Part shown: one piece after another, positions 9,155 through 18,385 of the stretch
Layout: each line of letters starts with the position of its first letter
Numbering within the stretch: position 1 is the stretch's first letter
From: Emcibacter sp.
GTDB taxonomy: Bacteria > Pseudomonadota > Alphaproteobacteria > Sphingomonadales > Emcibacteraceae
Length of the DNA stretch: 64,000 nucleotides
Reading direction: 5' to 3'
Assembly (NCBI GenBank): GCA_021741205.1
Contig: JAIOYI010000002.1
Span: 186,001-250,000 of the forward strand
Translations under genes and position numbers: made by a program
Notes under the pieces: generated by a model
Databases searched by the model: none
The model's input: the letters and a program-made list of their open reading frames with translations, nothing else
What the model was told of the DNA's origin: nothing

Positions 9155-10774
9155 TCATTTCTCTTTAAGACGTTCATAAGCCTCGATTGTGTCAATGTCA
9201 AAAAATATTGCCTCTGACCCAATGTCAACTTCTTTGATATATTCTGGATATTCGCCAAGTAAAATTTTTGCGCCCATATCCCCTTCCAATCGCTCAAAAT
9301 CACCAAAGAATGCACGGTCCCATAATATGGGATTTCCTCTTTTTCCTTGATGTTTCGGAATAACAATCAATCTTTTTTCATTGGGATTATAGGCCGCCAT
9401 AATTTGGCGTAAAATTTCTGATGATATATTGGGCATATCCCCCAAAATAATGAGTGCCGCATCCACATCCTTTGGCAGCGAAGCCATACCGATTTTCACG
9501 GAACCACTCATTCCTTCTGCGTAAAGATCATTATGAATAAGCGTAATATTTTGTCCGATGATTTCCTTTTCTATGGTCTCTTTTTGATGCCCTGTTACGA
9601 TAAAAACAGAATCAATGCCAGCACCCTTTATCTGTTCAATGACATGGGATAGAACGCTCTTCCCTCTATAGGGCAATAATAATTTATTATCCTGCCCCAT
9701 TCTTTTGGATTGACCGGCGGCTAATATAAGGGCAGCAATTTTTGGGGATTGTGCTTTATGGTGTAACACATCAACTTTTGGCTCTCTGGGTTGAGGCCGC
9801 CCTGGGTATTCACTCAATAATCCCCCAACACCCATCGTCATAATATCATCGCTCGTCACATTTTGCCCTGCGGCTATCTGGGATAATATAAGGTCAATAC
9901 CATTTAATTTAGGAGAACGGGAACAGCCCGGCAGACCGAGCACCCATTTGCCCTCTAATTTTGCCACGAGCATTAAATTTCCGGGATCAACGGGCATACC
10001 GTAATGAATAATCTCTCCCCCCGCCTGAATGATGGCTGCAGGGATCACATCTTTTCGGTCTGTAATCGCCGATGCCCCCATAATTAAGATCAGATCATGA
10101 TCAGAGCAGGCTTTATTTTTTAATATTTCCGATAAGGAGTTTTCTTCATGTTTGCATCGTAGCTCAAGCCCAATCTTTGCCCCAAACATATCAAGCCTAT
10201 GGCTCATGACCCGCTTTGCTTTTTCGAATATTTTTTCTGTTGTACTGCTCAATTCTGTGTGGATCAACAACGCCGTCTGAGATTGAAAAGGATGAAGCGT
10301 TATAACTTTCTTTTCGATGTCGGATATAATTCTCACTATTACTTCATGTCTGACGGCAAGAGGGATAATCTTGATGGTGGCGATCATCTGTCCCTTTTGC
10401 ACAATGGCTTTTTGAGGAACAGTGGCGAGTGTTGCGGATTCATCAAGATGATTTAGGGCATTTACCGCATCCTCATTGATGACAATCAACCCATCATGCA
10501 CCGCATACAGATTAACCCGTCCCGTGAAGGCCTCAGCGCAAGTAATATGATCACCGCAAATATGATGTGCGATCATAAAAGCCGCCTTATCCTCTGTTAT
10601 ATCATCCTCATCAAGAATAGCCGCCATGACATGGGAAATATTATTCTCAGCCAATAAATCAATATCTGATTTTGTAACCACATGGCCTTTTTTTAACATT
10701 TTAGTGGGCAGTTTCAGGGAATGCGCCAAAATACTCCCAAGGACTTGTGATAAGGGAAAGTGGCCAAATTTCAT
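9155..10774 (-). CDS. Molybdopterin-binding / MobA-like NTP transferase fusion protein
   Basis: A 539-residue two-domain protein. The N-terminal half carries a MoeA/MogA-type molybdopterin-binding fold (LILIMGASAITDRKDVIPAAI, PVDPGNLMLVAKLEGKWVLGLPGCSRSP). The C-terminal ~200 residues are a MobA/MocA-like nucleotidyltransferase with AALILAAGQSKRMGQDNKLLLPYRGKS and ALIILGDMPNI. Such fusions are thought to mature the molybdenum cofactor, probably its cytosine-dinucleotide form for the xanthine-oxidase family. It overlaps xdhC by four bases (ATGA), and its own stop overlaps the first possible start of the acylase. No molybdoenzyme lies in the window, so the client is unknown. Confidence 0.85.
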   Translation of the reverse strand: MKFGHFPLSQVLGSILAHSLKLPTKMLKKGHVVTKSDIDLLAENNISHVMAAILDEDDITEDKAAFMIAHHICGDHITCAEAFTGRVNLYAVHDGLIVINEDAVNALNHLDESATLATVPQKAIVQKGQMIATIKIIPLAVRHEVIVRIISDIEKKVITLHPFQSQTALLIHTELSSTTEKIFEKAKRVMSHRLDMFGAKIGLELRCKHEENSLSEILKNKACSDHDLILIMGASAITDRKDVIPAAIIQAGGEIIHYGMPVDPGNLMLVAKLEGKWVLGLPGCSRSPKLNGIDLILSQIAAGQNVTSDDIMTMGVGGLLSEYPGRPQPREPKVDVLHHKAQSPKIAALILAAGQSKRMGQDNKLLLPYRGKSVLSHVIEQIKGAGIDSVFIVTGHQKETIEKEIIGQNITLIHNDLYAEGMSGSVKIGMASLPKDVDAALIILGDMPNISSEILRQIMAAYNPNEKRLIVIPKHQGKRGNPILWDRAFFGDFERLEGDMGAKILLGEYPEYIKEVDIGSEAIFFDIDTIEAYERLKEK

Positions 10775-11727
10775 CTGTTGTCACCGTGACGATATATGCT
10801 TATCATCTGTGCCATAACAGAAAGGGCTATTTCTGCTGGTGTTTTAGCACCAAGATCAAGGCCAGCGGGGCCAAATATTCGCCCGATTTCGTCCTCGGAA
10901 AAACCCTTTGCCAGAAGCCTTTCTTTACGGGATTTATGGGTATTTTTACTGCCAAGAGATGCCACATAAAAGGCATTAGACCGAAGGGCAATTTCAAGAG
11001 CTGGATCATCTAACTTTGGATCATGGGTCAGGGTGACTATGGCTGTGCCTGAGGTTATGTTTCTCGCGTTTAAGGCTTCATCTGGCCAATCCGTGCAAAG
11101 ATCCGTATTTGGAAAACGCACCTGACTTGCAAATGTGGTGCGAGGGTCAATTACGGTCACTGAAATGTCCAAACTTTCGGCAATTTTAACCATGGCCTGT
11201 GTAATATGAACCGCACCAATAACAATTAATTGCAGAGGTTGTTCTAAAATTTGGCTAAAAATAAGCTGATCTTCATTTTCAAGGAGCTTGCTTTTTTCCG
11301 CATTATTGCCCCCAAAGCTGAATGTCGTATCGCCTGTAATACAATTCGTCCTCAGAATGATGGGTTTATCTGCGGACAATATTTTATCCATAAAGGGTAT
11401 TTTTTTATCAATGGATTCCACCAATACCCTAACACGACCGCCACAAGACAGCCCAACCTCCCATGCCTGATCATTTGTCACGCTGAATTCAAGCATTTGA
11501 GGGGTATGGGAAGTCATGACATCAAGAGCGGCCTGTATCACAGCTCCCTCAATACAACCCCCAGAGACCGAGCCTTCAATGGCCCCCTTATCATCCACGA
11601 TCATATAGCTTCCTGTGGGTCTTGGCGATGATCCCCAAGTGTCCACAACGGTTGCAAGAGCAATGTCACGACCTTCATCGTGCCATAACTTAATATTTTG
11701 CCATAATGCTTTCCAGTCTGCGCTCAT
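10771..11727 (-). CDS. xdhC: XdhC/CoxI family molybdenum-cofactor insertion protein
   Basis: 318 residues. The N-terminal XdhC/CoxI domain (DIALATVVDTWGSSPRPTGSYMIVDDKGAIEGSVSGGCIEGAVIQAA) is followed by a C-terminal Rossmann-like domain (LIVIGAVHITQAMVKIAESLDISVTVIDPR, ALRSNAFYVASLGSKNTHKSRKERL). In Rhodobacter, XdhC binds Moco, promotes its sulfuration and delivers it to xanthine dehydrogenase. Here it is first in an operon with the MPT-binding/MobA-like fusion and the acylase. The family is certain; the recipient enzyme is not encoded nearby. Confidence 0.9.
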   Translation of the reverse strand: MSADWKALWQNIKLWHDEGRDIALATVVDTWGSSPRPTGSYMIVDDKGAIEGSVSGGCIEGAVIQAALDVMTSHTPQMLEFSVTNDQAWEVGLSCGGRVRVLVESIDKKIPFMDKILSADKPIILRTNCITGDTTFSFGGNNAEKSKLLENEDQLIFSQILEQPLQLIVIGAVHITQAMVKIAESLDISVTVIDPRTTFASQVRFPNTDLCTDWPDEALNARNITSGTAIVTLTHDPKLDDPALEIALRSNAFYVASLGSKNTHKSRKERLLAKGFSEDEIGRIFGPAGLDLGAKTPAEIALSVMAQMISIYRHGDNR

Positions 11728-11766
11728 GTTCTTAACTTTAGTTTATATTTAAAATAATGCAAATAA

Positions 11767-12117
11767 CTATTCCGACCAAACGGCCATTTCATTACCATTT
11801 GGATCGGTAAAATGAAACCGCCGCCCACCGGGAAATGAAAAAATATCAACAATGATCTTACCTCCTGCCTCTTTGATCATTTCCATGGTTTTTTCAAGAT
11901 GTTCACTGTATAGAACAATGAGGGCAGCACCTGCTGACTTTCTGGACTTCAAGTCAGATTTATAAAAACCACCATCTGTCCCTTGGCCAATAAAACAAGT
12001 ATAGTCTGGGCCAAAATCCATAAAAGACCACTCAAAAACCCTATTAAAAAATTTCTTTGTGGCCTGAATGTCTGATGCGGGGAATTCGATATAATTAATC
12101 TTATGATGATTTGACAT
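11767..12117 (-). CDS. VOC family (glyoxalase/bleomycin-resistance fold) protein
   Basis: Small 116-residue protein beginning MSNHHKINYIEFPASDIQATKKFFNRVFEW and ending GRRFHFTDPNGNEMAVWSE, the paired beta-alpha-beta-beta-beta signature of the VOC fold. The start at 12117 is preferred over an upstream in-frame codon because AAAGGAGG precedes it and the upstream extension lacks family similarity. Final residues FTDPNGNEMAVW resemble metal-binding VOC members. It is not tightly coupled to xdhC (39-bp gap). Enzymatic activity cannot be assigned. Confidence 0.8.
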   Translation of the reverse strand: MSNHHKINYIEFPASDIQATKKFFNRVFEWSFMDFGPDYTCFIGQGTDGGFYKSDLKSRKSAGAALIVLYSEHLEKTMEMIKEAGGKIIVDIFSFPGGRRFHFTDPNGNEMAVWSE

Positions 12118-12189
12118 TATACAACTAACCTCCTTTGCTAATACGAGTAAATAATCGCAAATCATATAATAAACCCACCCAAAACAAAA

Positions 12190-12217
12190 GACGGCTAGAA
12201 AATTAATTCTAACCGTC
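12190..12217 (-). terminator. Rho-independent terminator after argG
   Basis: On the minus strand GACGG-t-TAGAA pairs with TTCTA-g-CCGTC (two five-bp arms with one mismatch, AT-rich loop) followed by TTTTGTTTT. It lies 34 bases past the argG stop and before the VOC gene. Confidence 0.7.
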
Positions 12218-12250
12218 CTTTTTGGCCTAATATATAACCTGAATTGGCTT

Positions 12251-13462
12251 TTAGTTTTTCCCCCGTTTATTCAGCAACCGTAACCGCAGCGCATTAAGCT
12301 TAATAAAGCCTGCGGCGTCATGTTGATCATAAACCGTATCTTCCTCGAACGTGACATGCTCCATAGAATAAAGTGATTTTGGTGATTTACGCCCCACCAA
12401 ATGAACCCCACCCTTGTAGAGCTTAAGCCGAACCGTGCCACAAACATGTTCTTGAGATTTATCAATCATGGCTTGTAACATTTCCCGCTCAGGCGAGAAC
12501 CAAAAGCCGTTATAAATCAATTCCGCATATTTCGGCATCAATTCGTCTTTTAAATGCATAGCACCACGGTCAAGGGTAATGCTTTCAATACCACGATGTG
12601 CGGTTAACAATATGGTTCCGCCCGGCGTTTCATAAATACCCCGTGATTTCATCCCAACAAAACGATTTTCTAATAAATCAAGTCGACCAATACCATTTTT
12701 TCCACCAAGTTCATTCAATTTGGTCAGGATTGTCGCAGGGGACATTTTCACCCCGTCAATGCCCACCGCATCGCCACGCTCAAATTCAATTTCAATATAA
12801 GTGGGTTTGTCTGGAGCATTTTCTGGGGATACCGTTCTATTATAAACATATTCTGGCGCTTCTTCCCATGGGTCTTCAAGCAATTTTCCTTCGCTCGAGG
12901 TGTGGAGCAAATTAGCGTCAACAGAAAAGGGCGCCTCGCCCCGCTTATCTTTTGCCACAGGAATTTGATTTTTTTCCGCATAATCAATAAGTTTGGTTCT
13001 GCTGTTTAAATCCCATTCCCGCCAAGGGGCAATCACCTTAATATCAGGATTAAGAGCATAATAGCCAAGCTCGAAACGAACCTGATCGTTACCTTTACCG
13101 GTTGCGCCATGACAAACCGCATCTGCTCCCACCGCATGGGCAATTTCAATCTGTCGTTTGGCAATCAAAGGACGGGCAATAGAAGTTCCAAGCAAGTAAA
13201 CGCCTTCATAAAGCGCATTGGCCCGAAACATAGGAAATACATAATTCGCTACAAATTCTTCCCGCAAATCTTCAATAAAGATTTCTTTAACACCAAACAT
13301 TTCTGCTTTTTTGCGAGCAGGCTCCAACTCCTCGCCCTGTCCCAAATCAGCCGTAAAAGTGACAACCTCACAATTATACGTGTCTTTTAGCCATTTTAGG
13401 ATAATAGAGGTATCAAGTCCGCCAGAATAGGCTAGAACAACTTTTTTAATATCTTGGGTCAT
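12251..13462 (-). CDS. argG: Argininosuccinate synthase
   Basis: ATP-dependent condensation of citrulline and aspartate to argininosuccinate, the penultimate step of arginine synthesis. About 403 residues, the normal length. The N-terminal ATP-binding motif [18 protein letters not shown] is present, followed by ADLGQGEE and the citrulline/aspartate-binding stretch [30 protein letters not shown] and the C-terminal [14 protein letters not shown] are also conserved. ATG 13462 with upstream AGGAAAAA is the start; a TTG one codon earlier is not needed. It stands alone with its own terminator, and argH is not in the window. Confidence 0.96.
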   Translation of the reverse strand: MTQDIKKVVLAYSGGLDTSIILKWLKDTYNCEVVTFTADLGQGEELEPARKKAEMFGVKEIFIEDLREEFVANYVFPMFRANALYEGVYLLGTSIARPLIAKRQIEIAHAVGADAVCHGATGKGNDQVRFELGYYALNPDIKVIAPWREWDLNSRTKLIDYAEKNQIPVAKDKRGEAPFSVDANLLHTSSEGKLLEDPWEEAPEYVYNRTVSPENAPDKPTYIEIEFERGDAVGIDGVKMSPATILTKLNELGGKNGIGRLDLLENRFVGMKSRGIYETPGGTILLTAHRGIESITLDRGAMHLKDELMPKYAELIYNGFWFSPEREMLQAMIDKSQEHVCGTVRLKLYKGGVHLVGRKSPKSLYSMEHVTFEEDTVYDQHDAAGFIKLNALRLRLLNKRGKN

Positions 13463-13696
13463 CAATTTTTCCTGCTATTGTTCAGAACAGATAATCGTTC
13501 AGATTTTCTCGCGCAGTATAGGCAAAAGACCGCAGGACGCAACTATTTATAACTAAAAAACAGCAAGAAATTTTGTTTTAGGATAGAACATTAGAATATA
13601 GCTTGGATAATAACATTTCCATTCAATAAGAATGACTTATTCTTGTAATTTTCTTATACTAAAAATCTGAAGGAAAATTTTATTCTGGGGTTATTT

Positions 13697-14953
13697 ATGC
13701 GCATTCTCACCATCATTTTTCTATTACTCATAGTGGTATCGACCAGTTATGCTCAGTCCGTAACGACACTTTGGCAGCAAGCGGGTCAAGCCTATGATGC
13801 TCAGAATTTTGCGCTTTTCCAATTTAAAATAGAAGAACTTGAAAAACAACGTCCCTATCAATTAGCGGTTAAAAAAAATCTCATACGTGCCTATAGCCTT
13901 AATGGAAAAATCGAAAAGGCCACAAAAACCATAGAACAAATCATTGCCCAAGGTCTTAGTATGGAATTTACGGATCCCGATTTTAAAATGATCACCGATC
14001 ATGCCGCCTATGAAAAATGGGCAAAACAACTGTCTGAAAATAATCAACCGCTTGGGCAGGAAAGTATTTTTATGACAATTGATGAAAAAGGCCTGCTGCC
14101 AGAATCTGTGACCTACCATGAAAAGACAGGTGACTATTTCATAGGGTCGGTAAGAGAAGGAAAAATTTTAAGAATATCCCAACATAAAGCAGTCTCATCT
14201 TTTGTAACTGCCTCAGAGAAAAATCAATTAACGGGAATTTTTGGCCTTAAAATTGACCAGAAAAATAACCATCTTTGGGTCGCAAGCAACAACATAGAAC
14301 AACATATTTCCCTAAATAAAAATAAAGAGAATATTTCGGGGATTTTTCAATTTGACATCACAACCGGCAAACTTCTGCATAAATATTTTCCCAATGACGG
14401 TAAAAAAAATCTTTTTGGTGATTTAATCATTTCGCCCCAAGGAGAAATCTACGTGTCAGATAGCTATAATCCCATAATTTATAAAATAAATAAAAATACG
14501 AAAAGTCTTGAGCCCTTTGTTGCGGGCGATCATTTTGTTAATTTGCAGGGGCTTTGTATAGCCAATAACAGACTCTATGTTGCAGACTATAACAAAGGTC
14601 TCTATTCCATTGATTTAAAATCTAAGGCAATAATTGCTCTACAGCATAAGGACAATATTAATGTCGGTGGTATTGATGGACTCTATTGCCAAAATCATAA
14701 ATTGATCGCTATTCAAAATGGCATAACGCCAAATCGAATTATTAGACTCGAGGTAAAAGACAATAAAATTGACAAGCTTCATGTACTAAACCGAAACCTA
14801 CCCCAGTGGAATGAACCGACTTTGGGTATGATCCACAAGAACAGCTTATATTATGTGGCAACTAGCCAATGGGGCGCTTATGATAAGGACGGTTCTGTTA
14901 AGAAAGATGCCACATTACTACCCATTTTAATCATGAAAACCAAGATTGAATAG
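13697..14953 (+). CDS. Secreted SMP-30/gluconolactonase-like beta-propeller protein
   Basis: 418 residues with a clear signal peptide (MRILTIIFLLLIVVSTSYA, cleavage before Gln20). A ~90-residue N-terminal helical part resembling TPR-like repeats (WQQAGQAYDAQNFALFQFKIEELEKQ, VKKNLIRAYSLNGKIEKATKTIEQII) is followed by a beta-propeller of the SMP-30/NHL type (ESVTYHEKTGDYFIGSVREGKILRI, DLIISPQGEIYVSDSYNPIIYKI, LQGLCIANNRLYVADYNKGLYSI). The combination suggests periplasmic binding or lactonase activity, but the metal ligands of true gluconolactonases cannot be confirmed. It is monocistronic. Confidence 0.7.
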   Translation: MRILTIIFLLLIVVSTSYAQSVTTLWQQAGQAYDAQNFALFQFKIEELEKQRPYQLAVKKNLIRAYSLNGKIEKATKTIEQIIAQGLSMEFTDPDFKMITDHAAYEKWAKQLSENNQPLGQESIFMTIDEKGLLPESVTYHEKTGDYFIGSVREGKILRISQHKAVSSFVTASEKNQLTGIFGLKIDQKNNHLWVASNNIEQHISLNKNKENISGIFQFDITTGKLLHKYFPNDGKKNLFGDLIISPQGEIYVSDSYNPIIYKINKNTKSLEPFVAGDHFVNLQGLCIANNRLYVADYNKGLYSIDLKSKAIIALQHKDNINVGGIDGLYCQNHKLIAIQNGITPNRIIRLEVKDNKIDKLHVLNRNLPQWNEPTLGMIHKNSLYYVATSQWGAYDKDGSVKKDATLLPILIMKTKIE

Positions 14954-14990
14954 GAAAAGCAAAAAATCGCACGCCGCAAAAAACAAAACA

Positions 14991-15020
14991 ACAAAAAAGC
15001 CCAAAATAAATTCGGGCTTT
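14991..15020 (-). terminator. Rho-independent terminator after ilvE
   Basis: On the minus strand AAAGCCC (15020-15014) pairs with GGGCTTT (15002-14996), with an 11-base loop and a run of six T. It lies 24 bases past the ilvE stop and may also stop transcription from the plus-strand propeller gene. Confidence 0.85.
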
Positions 15021-15043
15021 AGAATAATAATTATTCTATGGAT

Positions 15044-15919
15044 TTATTTTCCATGCACCAGATTTGCATAATCTTTCATCAAGGTTTTGCAAACGTCACC
15101 CACTTCAAAATTATAGGGGCCAATTTCACAAAGCGGGGTTACTTCGGCCGCAGTTCCAGTGAGAAATGCCTGTTCAAAATCAGCCAATTCTTCTGGCATA
15201 ATAGCCCGTTCGATAACCTTAAAGCCACGTTTTTCAGCAAGTCCCTTAACCGTACGTCTGGTAATACCATCCAGAAAACAATCAGGCTTTGGTGTATGAA
15301 TAACACCCTCTTTTAGGAAAAATATATTGGCTCCTGTGGCTTCTGCTACCTGACCACGGTAATCAAGCATCAAGGCGTCATCATAACCATGGGCCATAGA
15401 GGCATCCTTACAAAGAGATGCAATCATATAAAGACCTGCGGCTTTTGCATGAACTGGTGCTGTATCTGGGGCGGGACGACGCCATTTGGCAATTTCCAAA
15501 CGCAATCCTTTATATAATGCCTCTTCTCCGAAATAAGGCGGCCATTCCCAAGCAGCAACCGCCAAATGAATTTTACTTCCCTTGGTCGCAACACCCATCA
15601 TTTCAGAACCACGCCAAGCGATTGGTCTGACATAAGCATTCACAAGGTTATTCGCCTTAACAGCATCAATTGAGGCCTGATCTATTTCTTCAACGCTATA
15701 GGGAATTTCAAAACCCAGAATACGACCAGAATCGATCAATCTTTGTGAATGTTCACGCAGTTTAAAAATCTTCCCACCGTATGCTTTTTGGCCTTCAAAG
15801 ACGCTACTGGCATAATGAAGCGCATGGGTCAAAACATGGAATTGCGCATCACGCCAATTAATTAACTTGCCATTGTACCAGATAAATCCATCACGATCGT
15901 CGTATGTTTTGGCTGACAT
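15044..15919 (-). CDS. ilvE: Branched-chain amino acid aminotransferase
   Basis: PLP-dependent fold-type IV transaminase interconverting Leu, Ile or Val and their 2-oxoacids. 291 residues beginning FIWYNGKLINWRDAQFHVLTHALHYASSVFEGQKAY, with the PLP lysine in VHAKAAGLYM (HAKA in place of the HVKS/NYQA variants), then DALMLDYRGQVAEATGANIFF and GITRRTV and GTAAEVTPLCEI near the C-terminus. These are BCAT group-I features. Divergent from a MarR gene across 72 bases. It links functionally with leuDH and bkd ten kilobases away and shares an upstream sequence motif with leuDH. Confidence 0.94.
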   Translation of the reverse strand: MSAKTYDDRDGFIWYNGKLINWRDAQFHVLTHALHYASSVFEGQKAYGGKIFKLREHSQRLIDSGRILGFEIPYSVEEIDQASIDAVKANNLVNAYVRPIAWRGSEMMGVATKGSKIHLAVAAWEWPPYFGEEALYKGLRLEIAKWRRPAPDTAPVHAKAAGLYMIASLCKDASMAHGYDDALMLDYRGQVAEATGANIFFLKEGVIHTPKPDCFLDGITRRTVKGLAEKRGFKVIERAIMPEELADFEQAFLTGTAAEVTPLCEIGPYNFEVGDVCKTLMKDYANLVHGK

Positions 15920-15991
15920 TATAAAACCTCATTATAATAATATTTCACTTATACCTTGATATGAGTAACATTATGATTTAAATATGTCAAC
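15920..15991. promoter_or_regulatory. ilvE/marR divergent control region with shared 13-mer
   Basis: 72-bp spacer holding both promoters. The sequence TATTTCACTTATA at 15941-15953 is identical to the core of the first 21-bp repeat at 6064-6076 upstream of leuDH, and has the same orientation relative to the amino acid gene and the divergent regulator. An operator for a branched-chain amino acid regulator is inferred. Confidence 0.4.
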
Positions 15992-16492
15992 ATGACTGAC
16001 GTATTTTTTGATATAAAAAAACATTCAGAACGCCAGAGATTTCTGAAAGGAATGGAGCTTCTGTATTTTGGCTATCGTGATTTCATCAGTTGGCCTGATG
16101 ATATCCTACATACATACGGTTTTGGTCGTGCGCATCATCGTGTGCTTCATTTTGTAGGCCGCAATCCCGGTCTGAAAGTGGCTGAGCTGCTGAAACTATT
16201 AAATATCACGAAACAAAGCCTGTCCCGTGTTTTAAGCAGTTTAGTTGAAAAAAACTATATCAGACAGGATATTGGTGATCTGGATCGCAGGCAACGCTTA
16301 CTTTACTTAACGGCTCAAGGCCATGAACTTTTAGACAAGATAGCAGAACACCAACAAGATCATATGCTCAAAGCATTCAAAAATGCGGGAGACGATGCCG
16401 TAGAAGGATTCTGGAAGGTCTTATCCGCCCTAATTACCGATGAGAATCGCGAAGATATTTTAAACATCGTTAATAACGATATGGGGCAATAA
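15992..16492 (+). CDS. MarR family transcriptional regulator
   Basis: 166 residues with a winged helix-turn-helix (FGRAHHRVLHFVGRNPGLKVAELLKLLNITKQSLSRVLSSLVEKNYIRQDIGDLDRRQRLLYLTAQG), including the MarR wing signature DxRxR. It is divergent from ilvE. A MarR gene next to a BCAT gene is common in alphaproteobacteria, where the PetP-like member is often followed by a petR response regulator; no petR is seen here. A role in controlling ilvE is inferred from the shared promoter region. Confidence 0.88.
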   Translation: MTDVFFDIKKHSERQRFLKGMELLYFGYRDFISWPDDILHTYGFGRAHHRVLHFVGRNPGLKVAELLKLLNITKQSLSRVLSSLVEKNYIRQDIGDLDRRQRLLYLTAQGHELLDKIAEHQQDHMLKAFKNAGDDAVEGFWKVLSALITDENREDILNIVNNDMGQ

Positions 16493-16523
16493 CAAGAGGG
16501 ATCAATAATAACGACACCCCCAA

Positions 16524-17366
16524 TTAATCCGCCAATTCCCTTGATCTTTTGTTTGCTGCCCGAACGGCCTCCATCATAAGTTTCCCAAGACCATCATCCC
16601 GCATCAGGATATTAAGGGCAGCCTCCGTGGTACCATTTGGGCTTGTCACGTTAATGCGAAGTTTCGAGGCATCTTCATGGGAATGTTCTAACAACGCCCC
16701 TGATCCTAATACGGTATAGCGGGCGAGTTTTTTGGCAAGTTCCTTATCCAGTCCTATTCGCTCACCAGCCCCTGCCAGGACTTCAACCAAATGGAAGACA
16801 TAGGCAGGCCCACTACCAGAAATCGCCGTTACAGCATCCATTAGATTTTCATTCTCAATCCATTCAACAACACCGACCGCCGCAAGCAAATCGTTGCACA
16901 TGGATTTTTGAGCATCACTCACATTCATATTAGAACAGGCAACCGTAATACCCTTACCAATCGTCGCAGGTATATTGGGCATCGCCCGAACAATGGCCTC
17001 TTTTTTTCCAAGATGACTTTCAAAAAAACCAATTGTTTTACCTGCTGCTATGGAGAGATAAACGGTATGATTACAATCAACCATCCTGATATCAGCAATA
17101 GCCTGTTCCATCACCTGAGGCTTAACCGCAAGAACTACAAGTTGAGGATTTAAAGGCTTCGGCAAATCAGAAATTTTCTCAACTATGTTATTCTGATTTA
17201 ACAAAGGCGTCATATTTTTCAGAGAATCTATAAAAGGTTCAACCACATATACCGCATCAGCATTAAGGCCTCCGTTCAGCCAGCCCTGCAACATTGCACC
17301 ACCCATTTTGCCACAGCCAATCAACACCAAAGGCTTTTCTCGCGTAAAATACGACAATATGGCCAT
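16524..17366 (-). CDS. proC: Pyrroline-5-carboxylate reductase
   Basis: Last step of proline synthesis: NAD(P)H reduction of pyrroline-5-carboxylate. 280 residues. The N-terminal Rossmann motif is VLIGCGKMGGAMLQGWL, then VVLAVKPQVM, VRAMPNIPATIGKG, AISGSGPAYVFHLVEVLAGAGERIGLDKELA and the signature LRINVTSPNGTTEAAL (usually VTSPGGTT; here Asn replaces one Gly). It follows ybjN by 33 bases, so ubiK-ybjN-proC is probably one transcript, an order conserved in alphaproteobacteria. Confidence 0.94.
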   Translation of the reverse strand: MAILSYFTREKPLVLIGCGKMGGAMLQGWLNGGLNADAVYVVEPFIDSLKNMTPLLNQNNIVEKISDLPKPLNPQLVVLAVKPQVMEQAIADIRMVDCNHTVYLSIAAGKTIGFFESHLGKKEAIVRAMPNIPATIGKGITVACSNMNVSDAQKSMCNDLLAAVGVVEWIENENLMDAVTAISGSGPAYVFHLVEVLAGAGERIGLDKELAKKLARYTVLGSGALLEHSHEDASKLRINVTSPNGTTEAALNILMRDDGLGKLMMEAVRAANKRSRELAD

Positions 17367-17399
17367 TTTTATTTCCTATACTAAAATTTTGTTGCAGTT

Positions 17400-17906
17400 T
17401 CAGGCTTCGCCAACCGTATCCAGCATCGCCGATGCGATGGCCTCTTCTGGACTTTTATCTGCCCAAAGAACAAACTGGAATACAGGGTAATATTTATTAC
17501 TCTCCGCAAGGATTGTATCTGTAATCCGCTCGCAGGTATCGGCTGTAACATCACTGGATGTATTGACCATATTGCTATAGCGGAACATGAGCGTATTATC
17601 CTCTGTCCAGATTGCAAAATGTCCTATTGCCAAACGTTCATTAACAAGATTGATAGTTTCTAAAATTTTTGTCTTTTTCTTCTCAGGAACTCGCATATCA
17701 AGCATGCCTGCCGCCTGAAGAAGGTTATCTTCGGCGATCCAGAAATAACGAATATGAAAATCGCACCATTCCCCGCTCACGGCGACCGTGATTTCCTCCT
17801 CGGTAGACCTTTCATACGGCCATTCATTCTGGCCTGCAATCATCTCAAGAATATCAAGAGGATTATCGCCTAAATTGTCATAGCCTTCCATATTTACCAC
17901 GGTCAT
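17400..17906 (-). CDS. YbjN domain-containing protein
   Basis: 168-residue cytoplasmic protein of the YbjN type-III-secretion-chaperone-like fold (DILEMIAGQNEWPYERSTEEEITVAVSGEWCDFHIRYFWIAEDNLLQAAGMLDMRVPEKKKTKILETINLVNERLAIGHFAIWTEDNTLMFRYSNM). The start overlaps the ubiK stop as ATGA. The family is found next to proC across alphaproteobacteria. E. coli YbjN affects motility and stress survival, but no molecular role is established. Confidence 0.85.
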   Translation of the reverse strand: MTVVNMEGYDNLGDNPLDILEMIAGQNEWPYERSTEEEITVAVSGEWCDFHIRYFWIAEDNLLQAAGMLDMRVPEKKKTKILETINLVNERLAIGHFAIWTEDNTLMFRYSNMVNTSSDVTADTCERITDTILAESNKYYPVFQFVLWADKSPEEAIASAMLDTVGEA

Positions 17907-18193
17907 TTTTTTACTTCTTTACTGGTTTTATTCTTTGACGTTTTTACGGCATTTAGTTTTTTTTCCAAAGCTATAATTTTCTGCTCCAACTCCAGATTTT
18001 TAGCACGAGCCTCCTTTGCCATATCAAGAACAACATCATATTCTTCTCGCGATACAATATCCATGGTCATCAAGGCCTGCTCAAGTCGGGCATGAATTGC
18101 CGATTCAATTTCACTCTTCACCCCATGAAGTGTGCCCACAGCACTCTGACCCAATTTTGCAAGATCATCAAAAAATTTATTGTCCGTCTGCAC
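17903..18193 (-). CDS. ubiK: UbiK-type accessory factor (BMFP family)
   Basis: Small protein thought to assist aerobic ubiquinone synthesis with UbiJ. From GTG 18193 it has 96 residues: QTDNKFFDDLAKLGQSAVGTLHGVKSEIESAIHARLEQALMTMDIVSREEYDVVLDMAKEARAKNLELEQKIIALEKKL, an amphipathic helix followed by a C-terminal coiled coil and a Lys-rich tail. GTG is chosen because AAAGGTGG precedes it and the family starts here; the frame continues upstream without family similarity. Divergent from lgt, and its stop overlaps ybjN. Confidence 0.82.
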   Translation of the reverse strand: MQTDNKFFDDLAKLGQSAVGTLHGVKSEIESAIHARLEQALMTMDIVSREEYDVVLDMAKEARAKNLELEQKIIALEKKLNAVKTSKNKTSKEVKK

Positions 18194-18385
18194 TTGACCA
18201 CCTTTAAAATAAAATATTATCCTTAACCCAACATAGCTGTCCAAGTAGGATATGAAAAGCGGTAATATGACCAAACTCTTGTCCAAAGCCAAGCGGATTC
18301 AATTTAATCCCACTTGACTTGACGATAAAGGCCTGCATGATAGGCTCTAAGCATTTGTAAAATAGCCATAACCGGTAGCCAAGAC

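Noticed and set aside
9158..9366. Short minus-strand ORF overlapping the end of the MobA-like fusion gene
   Set aside because: It overlaps a conserved coding region in another frame, with no recognisable domain.
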